Both the position numbers and the translations under genes were made by a program. From the NCBI GenBank assembly GCA_022867105.1, contig JALHVH010000314.1, forward strand, positions 1 to 8,939: 8,939 nucleotides of DNA, in the 5' to 3' direction. This DNA comes from Candidatus Aminicenantota bacterium (GTDB lineage Bacteria; Acidobacteriota; Aminicenantia; Aminicenantales; Saccharicenantaceae). The notes beneath the pieces were generated by a model. It was not told the origin of the DNA and searched no databases. It saw nothing but the letters and a program-made list of their open reading frames with translations. Positions within the stretch are counted from its first letter, which is position 1. Every line of letters starts with the position of its first letter. Positions 1 through 5,256 of the stretch are shown piece by piece.

Positions 1-606
1 CCGGTTCCCAAGCCGTCTCTCTTTCTGGACGGCAGAAACCTCGCTTCGCTGAGGGTCCGGGAGCGGGCAAGACTCATCAGTTACGTGCCGCAGGAACTCG
101 TCCTGGCCTTTAATTACAGCGTCCTGGACTTCGTCCTGATGGGCAGGGCGGCGTTTCTTTCTCCGTTTTCCGTCCCTTCGCGGGAGGACCTCGGGACGGC
201 CGCGGAAGCGCTCCACTTCGTCGGCCTGGAGGGATTCGAGAAGCGCGACTTCTCCCGGCTGAGCAGCGGCGAACGCCGTCTTGTCCTCATCGCCAGGACC
301 CTGGCCCAGAGCGCCGAGATCCTCCTCCTGGACGAGCCGACGACGTTCCTTGACCCCAAGCACGAAGTTGAGGTCATGGATCTCTGCCGGAAGCTGGCTC
401 TGGACAAGGGCAAAACAGTCATCGTCACCCTGCACAACCTGGAAATGGCGATTAAATACTCGGACGCCATGGTTTTTATGAAGGAGGGGAGGGTCGTGGC
501 CTCCGGGAGGCCCGACGAGGTCCTGAACACGGACCTTCTGGAACAGGTCTATGACATCCCGATGGCCATCGTGACCTATGACGGGAAGAAGATCATCCTA
601 AGGTAG
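1..606 (+). CDS. ABC transporter ATP-binding protein, FecE/BtuD type (5' end missing)
   Basis: This is the ATPase subunit of an ABC importer, cytoplasmic and powering a membrane permease. The frame is open from base 1, so the gene starts left of the window; a GTG at 85 is internal because coding similarity continues upstream of it. The 201 visible residues show the Q-loop (SYVPQ, Gln at about 31), the signature LSSGE (87-91), Walker B ILLLDEP (107-113), the D-loop FLD and the H-loop His (about 145). Walker A lies outside the window. The spacing and the segment NYSVLDFVLMGR after the Q-loop are typical of iron-siderophore, heme and cobalamin importers (FecCDE/BtuCD). The signature has Ser in place of the first Gly of LSGGE, a tolerated variant. 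The C-terminal segment on GRPDEVLNTDLLEQVY is usual for the family. Permease and binding-protein genes would be expected upstream. The family is secure; the substrate (iron chelate, B12 or another metal) cannot be read from the ATPase alone. Confidence 0.9.
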   Translation, partial: PVPKPSLFLDGRNLASLRVRERARLISYVPQELVLAFNYSVLDFVLMGRAAFLSPFSVPSREDLGTAAEALHFVGLEGFEKRDFSRLSSGERRLVLIARTLAQSAEILLLDEPTTFLDPKHEVEVMDLCRKLALDKGKTVIVTLHNLEMAIKYSDAMVFMKEGRVVASGRPDEVLNTDLLEQVYDIPMAIVTYDGKKIILR

Positions 607-618
607 GACGCCGCCCTT

Positions 619-659
619 AAAAAAAAGGCCCGCCCCCCGTCTTTCGGGGACGGGCCTTT
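619..659 (-). terminator. Rho-independent terminator of the receptor gene
   Basis: A hairpin has arms AAAGGCCCG (624-632) and CGGGCCTTT (651-659). After one mismatch it is extended inward by CCCC/GGGG, leaving a short loop. Read on the minus strand it is followed at once by eight T (plus-strand A at 619-626), a textbook intrinsic terminator 20 bases past the receptor stop codon. Read on the plus strand it follows the ABC ATPase stop (606) but has only three T, so it would be weaker in that direction. It lies between two convergent genes and may serve both. Confidence 0.9.
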
Positions 660-679
660 CTGCTGCTACTGCTTAAGAA

Positions 680-3600
680 CTAGAACGAGAACTTAAATCC
701 CAAACGGGCGCTCAGGGGCAGACCGCGTTGGGTTGTACCGGCCGCACCCTGACCGTCACCGTAGAGCCAAAAGTCTTGGCCGAAGCGGGGATTCAATACT
801 GGATTGTAGTCATTGATGTTCCAGTTACCGGCGAGAAGCGTATCATAGTCAATCGTGACGCTGCCGGAATTGTAAATCGAGTAGATTCTCTGTGCGGTTC
901 TGGTGTTGAAGACGTTGTCCACGTTGAGGTTGATGTTCAGGTTGTTCTTGCCCAGTTTCAGGTTGTATTCGAGGTAGATGTTGGCAAAATAGAAGAAGGG
1001 GGTGCGGCCCATGTCGCCGCGGCCGAAGGGCAGGTAGCCCTGGACGTCCATGGCGTATTCGGTGGAGACCGGGATGCCGCTCATGGCGTTTAAGACGACT
1101 CCCGTGGTCAGACCGAAGGGGAAGGAATATGAGCCGTAAACCTTCAAATAGTGGGGACGATCGCCGGACATGGGGCCGTCGATGGGGTTCATTTTCTGGT
1201 CAAAAGCCAGGTACCAGAGGTCGAAGTAGCGCGCGACGTTGGGGTCGGTGCGGCCGCTTTCGTCACCCGAGGCCAGGCCCGAGTAGTTGCCCCTCAGGCT
1301 GCTCAAGGTATAGGAGATGCCGCCGGTCCAGTTGTCGGAAAAGCGCTTGTCCAGGGCGAGGTTCAGAGCATAGTATTCTCTCTTGGCTTTGGGGATGTCC
1401 GGGGCGCCCTGGGGGATCGCGCCGGTCGCTTTTTGTTCTTCCCATCTCGCCTTGATGTAGTCGCTGCCGGGATTGGTGATGTAGTAAGCTTCGCCTTCGG
1501 GTGTCATGATGCCGATGTCCTCGATAGCCCACAGGAGATTCTTTCTGACCAGACGGGCAGAGAAAGCCACGTTGTCGGAAATTTTCTTTTCCAGGCCCAG
1601 CGCCATTTCGATCTGGCTCATGGCCTTCATGTCTTTGTCGGTGGTTTCGTAAGAGGGCATGCGGAAATCAAATAGCGCAATGGGTGTGCCGTAGTTCCAG
1701 CCCGGCTGTCCGATTTTGTCAAATTCGTAGGTGTCAAGGTTGTAATAGGCGCTCTTCCACTTTTCTCCGCCGAAGGAACCGGAGGCCATTCTCAGCTTCT
1801 GGACATCGTAGAACATGCCGACCGAGCCGAAGACCTTCAGGGTGGAGTCACCCTTGACGTCCCAGACGAAGCCGAAACGGGGTGCCAGTTTGTCGGCGAA
1901 ACCCCATTTGACCGGGATGGCGTCCACAAAAAGGGGATTGTCGCTGTAGGAAGGGATGTATTCCGATTCGGTGCGGAGCCCCAGGTTCAGGGTCAAACGG
2001 TTGGCGATGGTCCAGCTGTCCTGGAGGTAGAGGGCCCAGCGGTCGGAATAGGCTTTGTAAACGTTACCGTAGGGGCCGGTGGCATCATTGGCGCGCACGG
2101 CGTAATAACCGTATTTGCCGCGGCCGTAATCAGTCCCATAAGCGATTAAATTGCGGTCCCAGCCCAAACGGATGATCGGGAAGATAGCCCCTGCGTCGTA
2201 GTTCTGTCCCTGGTGGACGAGCTGCACGCCGGCTTTCCAGTTGTGCTCGCCGCCCAGGTTCATGAAATAGGAGAGGTCGGCGCTGACGCTGAACATTTCA
2301 TCCAGCGAGTTGGTGCGGGCCGTGGTAGTGGGTCCCGAGACCCAGTCGGAAGGGCGTTGGTAGGCGGCGGGGACGTCGAGCAGGTCGATGTTGGTGGTGG
2401 GGAAGTAGCCGCCGGGAGCTTCGGTCTGGAACAAGTATTGAATGCCCGGAGGCACGACCAGCGGTTTGTTCCAATTCTGCCCGAAGTAGCTGCCGCGCAG
2501 GCTGGCCATGAAATTGTTGCCCATGGTCAAATCGGCCGAGAAGTTGCCCGAAAGGTTGGGGTAGCTGAAACCGTAGTTGTCATAGGAAATCGAGGGAGTG
2601 GAACTGCCGGAGGCGGTGCTCAGGTCGCCTTTGTACTTGTAGAAGTTGTTGACCACGCTGGCGCTCACGCGCAAGTTCTTCAGCGGCTGGGCGGTCAGTT
2701 TGAACTGGCCGTTCCAGTAGTTTTCGGTTCTTTTCCAATCTTTTACCGCCGCGTTGGAAAAGTAAGTGACGGTCCGGGTGTTGGTGTAGTAAACGGGCAT
2801 GAAGGAGCCGAAGAACCAGAGCTTGTCCTTGATGATGTAGCCGCCCAGACTGAATCCGCCTTCCAGGCGGTTCTCATTGTTTTTACCGATCAACTGATCG
2901 TACGTGTAATACTTGAATTTTTTTGAATCTTTTTTGTCGATTTCGAGCGAATCGCTGAAGGGGGCGCGCAGGGCGGAGCCGTTGTAGTAGCCGAGGACGT
3001 CGCCGTGAAACTCGTTGCCGCCGGAACGCGTCACCACGTTGATGACACCGCCCAGCGAGCCGCCGAATTCGGCAGCGTAACCGGAAGACTTGACCTGCAC
3101 TTCATCGACGAAGTCGAAGGAGACGCTCTGGCCGACGTTGCCTCGCACCAGGTTGGTGGTGTTGGCGCCGTCGACGTAGTACATGTTTTCCAGTCCCGTG
3201 GCGCCGTCCACTGAAGTGCCGCCAATCATGGGCTCGGTGGAGATGCCGGGGACGGCGGTGACCAATGAGTCGAAGTTACGGCCCTTGGGCAGGGTCTGGA
3301 ACACTTCGCGGGTCAGGGTCATGCCTCTGGCGGTGCTCTTGACATCGATCAAGGGAGATTGGCCGATGACCGTGATCTGTTCCTCGAGCTTGCCGAGCTG
3401 CAGGGTCTCCTTGATCGAGATCGTCTGTTCCAGGATGACGGGGATCTGTTCCCGGACCAGCGTTTGGAATCCCGGGAGACTGAAGACGAGCTTGTACACG
3501 CCCGGCACCAGGGAAAGGAGCCGGAAGGTGCCGTTCTGGTCCGTGATCGCCGTAGCCTTGCCCACCATCTTGGGAGACGTCGCTTCGACGGTAACCCCGG

Positions 3601-3721
3601 GCAAGGGATTGCCGTCGCTGTCCACGACCGTGCCCACAACCTTGGAGCTGGTCTGCTGCGCGGAAACGAAGCTTCCGACGAGCAGAAGACAGAAAGCTAA
3701 ATAAATAGTTTTTTTGAGCAT
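680..3721 (-). CDS. TonB-dependent receptor, Oar-like, with carboxypeptidase-regulatory-like N-terminal domain
   Basis: This is an outer-membrane, energy-coupled uptake receptor of 1013 residues, a normal length for the Oar/CarboxypepD_reg group. The signal peptide is about residues 1-21 (MLKKTIYLAFCLLLVGSFVSA, then QQ). A carboxypeptidase-regulatory-like beta-sandwich at about 27-108 contains the signatures VVGTVVDSDGNPLPGVTV and GTFRLLSLVPGVYKL. ITVIG at 116-120 resembles a TonB box. The plug runs to about residue 235 (SGYAAEFGGSLGGVINVVTRSGGNEFHG is its conserved end, 212-239). The rest is a beta-barrel ending in LGFKFSF, with the terminal Phe typical of proteins inserted by BAM. The ATG at 3721 is supported by AAAGGAAGG eight bases upstream and by the signal peptide. 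Its own sigma-54-type promoter is at 3874-3890 and a strong terminator lies at 619-659. The substrate is unknown; relatives import siderophores, cobalamin, sugars, peptides or small proteins, and the neighbourhood does not decide between them. Confidence 0.95.
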   Translation of the reverse strand: MLKKTIYLAFCLLLVGSFVSAQQTSSKVVGTVVDSDGNPLPGVTVEATSPKMVGKATAITDQNGTFRLLSLVPGVYKLVFSLPGFQTLVREQIPVILEQTISIKETLQLGKLEEQITVIGQSPLIDVKSTARGMTLTREVFQTLPKGRNFDSLVTAVPGISTEPMIGGTSVDGATGLENMYYVDGANTTNLVRGNVGQSVSFDFVDEVQVKSSGYAAEFGGSLGGVINVVTRSGGNEFHGDVLGYYNGSALRAPFSDSLEIDKKDSKKFKYYTYDQLIGKNNENRLEGGFSLGGYIIKDKLWFFGSFMPVYYTNTRTVTYFSNAAVKDWKRTENYWNGQFKLTAQPLKNLRVSASVVNNFYKYKGDLSTASGSSTPSISYDNYGFSYPNLSGNFSADLTMGNNFMASLRGSYFGQNWNKPLVVPPGIQYLFQTEAPGGYFPTTNIDLLDVPAAYQRPSDWVSGPTTTARTNSLDEMFSVSADLSYFMNLGGEHNWKAGVQLVHQGQNYDAGAIFPIIRLGWDRNLIAYGTDYGRGKYGYYAVRANDATGPYGNVYKAYSDRWALYLQDSWTIANRLTLNLGLRTESEYIPSYSDNPLFVDAIPVKWGFADKLAPRFGFVWDVKGDSTLKVFGSVGMFYDVQKLRMASGSFGGEKWKSAYYNLDTYEFDKIGQPGWNYGTPIALFDFRMPSYETTDKDMKAMSQIEMALGLEKKISDNVAFSARLVRKNLLWAIEDIGIMTPEGEAYYITNPGSDYIKARWEEQKATGAIPQGAPDIPKAKREYYALNLALDKRFSDNWTGGISYTLSSLRGNYSGLASGDESGRTDPNVARYFDLWYLAFDQKMNPIDGPMSGDRPHYLKVYGSYSFPFGLTTGVVLNAMSGIPVSTEYAMDVQGYLPFGRGDMGRTPFFYFANIYLEYNLKLGKNNLNINLNVDNVFNTRTAQRIYSIYNSGSVTIDYDTLLAGNWNINDYNPVLNPRFGQDFWLYGDGQGAAGTTQRGLPLSARLGFKFSF

Positions 3722-3723
3722 TT

Positions 3724-3843
3724 TTAATGCCTTCCTTTCAATTCAAAAACCAAACCCCAAAAGAAACCTTGCCCTTTTTTTATCTTCTCGTCTTGCCGAA
3801 TCACCTCCTTGATAAGGTGGCTTAACCACTTGATAAAGCTCAT
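3724..3843 (-). CDS. Possible 39-residue leader peptide upstream of the receptor
   Basis: An uninterrupted ATG-to-TAA reading frame on the minus strand ends two bases before the receptor ATG. Its stop lies between the receptor's Shine-Dalgarno sequence and start codon, so translation of the two would be coupled. The peptide begins MSFIKWLSHLIKEVIRQ and ends FFWGLVFELKGRH; it is basic, with three or more aromatic residues and an amphipathic look. It matches no family I recognise. The inferred sigma-54 start (about 3863) would leave a 20-base leader containing GAGG (3857-3860), 13 bases from the ATG, which is longer than ideal. The frame lies in AT-rich DNA unlike the coding regions around it, so it may be a chance ORF or a regulatory leader rather than a functional protein. 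Confidence 0.3.
   Translation of the reverse strand: MSFIKWLSHLIKEVIRQDEKIKKGQGFFWGLVFELKGRH
3730..3738 (-). promoter_or_regulatory. Ribosome binding site of the TonB-dependent receptor
   Basis: AAAGGAAGG lies on the minus strand eight bases before the ATG at 3721. It fixes that start. It overlaps the last codons of the possible leader ORF, so a ribosome finishing the leader would cover or feed this site. Confidence 0.75.
3800..3836 (-). promoter_or_regulatory. Structured leader segment with a perfect Shine-Dalgarno-like core and two competing hairpins
   Basis: On the minus strand, AAGGAGGTGAT (3810-3800) is complementary to the whole anti-Shine-Dalgarno tail of 16S rRNA, yet no ATG, GTG or TTG follows at a usable distance. 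CACCT (3819-3815) can pair with AGGTG (3806-3802) and hide this core. The same CCAC can instead pair with GTGG (3829-3826), with an extra AA/TT past one bulge. The two helices exclude each other. The segment also carries the octamer CTTGATAA twice on the plus strand (3808-3815 and 3829-3836), 21 bases apart, about two helical turns. All of this falls inside the predicted transcript leader and inside the possible 39-codon ORF. It could be an RNA switch, a ribosome pause site or an operator. The pairings are short and may be fortuitous. Confidence 0.3.
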
Positions 3844-3873
3844 AATTAATAACCAACCTCTATTTTATGTTTA

Positions 3874-3890
3874 TGCAAGTTTCATGCCAG
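3874..3890 (-). promoter_or_regulatory. Sigma-54 (RpoN) -24/-12 promoter of the receptor
   Basis: The minus strand reads CTGGCATGAAACTTGCA. Against the established consensus YTGGCACGNNNNTTGCW only one defined position differs (T for C in the -24 element). The required GG-N10-GC spacing is exact. If the C of the GC pair at 3875 is -12, transcription starts near 3863, about 140 bases before the receptor ATG and in its direction. Sigma-54 promoters need an upstream activator (bacterial enhancer-binding protein); the AT-rich DNA beyond 3930 is the place to look for its site. Confidence 0.65.
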
Positions 3891-3960
3891 AGAATAATTC
3901 TTTTATTTTATTTATTAACAGCCACTTAAAATCCAGCGCCCCTTCATAAAATCCAATTAT

Positions 3961-3975
3961 TTGAATTATATTCAA
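3961..3975. repeat. Short palindrome, candidate activator site
   Basis: TTGAAT and ATTCAA flank a three-base spacer, followed by a further related ATGAAT at 3980-3985. Its centre is about 105 bases upstream of the inferred sigma-54 start, a normal distance for an enhancer-binding-protein site. The DNA here is so AT-rich that six-base arms can arise by chance. Confidence 0.25.
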
Positions 3976-4095
3976 TAATATGAATCTCATAAAGGGAATC
4001 CATGGAGACAAAACGAGGAAGCCGAGCCCAGGCGTCATGACCGAAACAGGAATCAGGGACCCGTGCCGATCGGGGCTCCAAGCCGAATCGCGAGG

Positions 4096-5256
4096 CTACT
4101 GCAATTTTTCCAGTCCCTTGAATTCCCGGTAGGGGCTGACGTAGGACAGGACCTCATCGTCTTTGGCTGTTTGGGCTTTCAGGACCATGCGAACGAGCAT
4201 CTCTCCCACACCGGGGCCGAGCATGAATCCCTGGCCGCACATGCCCACGGCCAGAAGGTACCCCTCGACCTCCTTCGTCCAGCCGATGATGGGGAAGGCG
4301 TCCGGCGTCATGGGATAAAGGCCGCGCCAAGTCCTCCGGACCCGGAGGTTCTTGAGCCTGGGGATGACGTCGACCATGCGCCGGGCCGCCATGGGAAGGA
4401 ATTCGCTGGTTTCCCGAACGTCGTAACCCCAGAGGTTGGGGCTCGGCGTGATGCAGAAGAGGACCTGGCCGGTGGCGTGCTGGTAGAAATAATAGTTCGC
4501 GGACCCCTTGGCCGGCCGGATGTCCACGACCAGGGGCTCTAGGAAGCGCGATACGGCCTCCGTGACGGCCCCTTCATGCTGGTCCGGGGTCACGGCGACG
4601 TCGACGCCGGCGAACTTGCCGACCTCGGCCGCCCATGGGCCGGCGGCGTTAATAACGACCTCCGCCCCGTACTCGCCCTTGTCGGTCCGGACGCCTCGGA
4701 CGCGGCCGCTCTCGATGATGAGGCCGGTCGCCTTTTCTCTGAAATGGAATTCCGCGCCAAGGCGCTTCGCGTGTTCATAGAACGCTTCGACGGCCAGGAG
4801 GGGAGAAGCGTTGCCGTCATCCGGGGAAAGCGTTCCGCCGATGAGCCCGTTGGGATTGATGCCCGGAATGGCCTCCATAATCCCTTCCCTGTCCAGCCAG
4901 CGGATGTTCAGGCCGAAGGAATGCTGAACGATGAGCAGGTCCTTGAGGATTTTCTCCTCTTCCAGCCGGTAGGCCACATAACAGTAGCCTCCCTTGTGCC
5001 ACTCCAGGTCGTCGCCATGGCGTTCTTTCCAGGTCGAGATGATCTCGAGGCTTCTTAAACAGAGGCGGATCTTGGCCGGGTCCGAATGGGTCGCCCGGAG
5101 ACCTCCGATGGCCCTTTTGTTTGAGCCCTGGCCCGGACTCGGGAACTTGTCGATGACTAGCGTCCGGACCCCCGCTTCCGCTAAAGAAAAGGCGGCCGGG
5201 GTGCCGACGCTCCCCGCGCCGATGATGATCGCGTCAAACGATCTATTGGGAGACAT
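4096..5256 (-). CDS. DAO-family FAD-dependent oxidoreductase, catalytic subunit of an amine/imino-acid dehydrogenase
   Basis: This 386-residue flavoprotein has the size and fold of the sarcosine oxidase beta / HcnC / proline or hydroxyproline dehydrogenase beta / opine oxidase B group. It is expected to oxidise a secondary amine or amino acid at FAD. The N-terminal dinucleotide-binding loop is GAGSVG (13-18), followed by ETRVID-type FAD contacts (TLVIDK). GSNKRAIGGLRATHSDP (44-60) is the SoxB-like FAD-contact region. VVINAAGPWA (200-209) is the second FAD segment, and WRGLYPMTPDAFPIIG (310-325) and GMCGQGFMLGPGVGE (338-352) form the C-terminal FAD signature. Gln342 stands where many relatives have His (GHGF). 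There is no signal peptide, so the protein is cytoplasmic. The ATG at 5256 overlaps the end of the upstream gene by 14 bases and has GAGGA about six bases before it, which implies coupled translation and a complex with that product. The substrate is unresolved. Confidence 0.88.
   Translation of the reverse strand: MSPNRSFDAIIIGAGSVGTPAAFSLAEAGVRTLVIDKFPSPGQGSNKRAIGGLRATHSDPAKIRLCLRSLEIISTWKERHGDDLEWHKGGYCYVAYRLEEEKILKDLLIVQHSFGLNIRWLDREGIMEAIPGINPNGLIGGTLSPDDGNASPLLAVEAFYEHAKRLGAEFHFREKATGLIIESGRVRGVRTDKGEYGAEVVINAAGPWAAEVGKFAGVDVAVTPDQHEGAVTEAVSRFLEPLVVDIRPAKGSANYYFYQHATGQVLFCITPSPNLWGYDVRETSEFLPMAARRMVDVIPRLKNLRVRRTWRGLYPMTPDAFPIIGWTKEVEGYLLAVGMCGQGFMLGPGVGEMLVRMVLKAQTAKDDEVLSYVSPYREFKGLEKLQ

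Larger units (their letters stand above)
3844..4095. other. AT-rich regulatory gap with no supported protein gene
   Basis: From about 3840 to 4000 the sequence is markedly AT-rich, while the genes on either side are GC-rich. It holds the sigma-54 promoter and the palindrome at 3961-3975 described separately. Bases 4000-4095, just past the oxidoreductase stop codon, return to higher GC and contain no hairpin with a T-tract, so no intrinsic terminator is visible for the upstream operon. Read-through from 4096 into the receptor transcript is therefore possible. No tRNA or transposon end was recognised. Confidence 0.6.

Noticed and set aside
2213..2926. Open frame (237 codons) antisense to the receptor
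   Set aside because: It lies wholly inside the well-supported receptor gene, and its low-complexity Val/Gly/Ala-rich translation is typical of a shadow frame.
3791..3810. Resemblance of the plus strand to the 3' end of 16S rRNA (ATCACCTCCTT)
   Set aside because: The match is under 20 bases with no rRNA sequence beside it. It is more simply the complement of a Shine-Dalgarno-like sequence on the minus strand.
4002..4040. Plus-strand 12-codon ATG frame after AAAGGGAATCC
   Set aside because: It is too short to support, has no downstream gene to lead, and runs against the direction of the adjacent genes.
4024..4079. Inverted GAGCCC/GGGGCTC arms after the oxidoreductase stop codon, considered as a terminator
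   Set aside because: The loop would exceed 40 bases and no T-tract follows on the minus strand.
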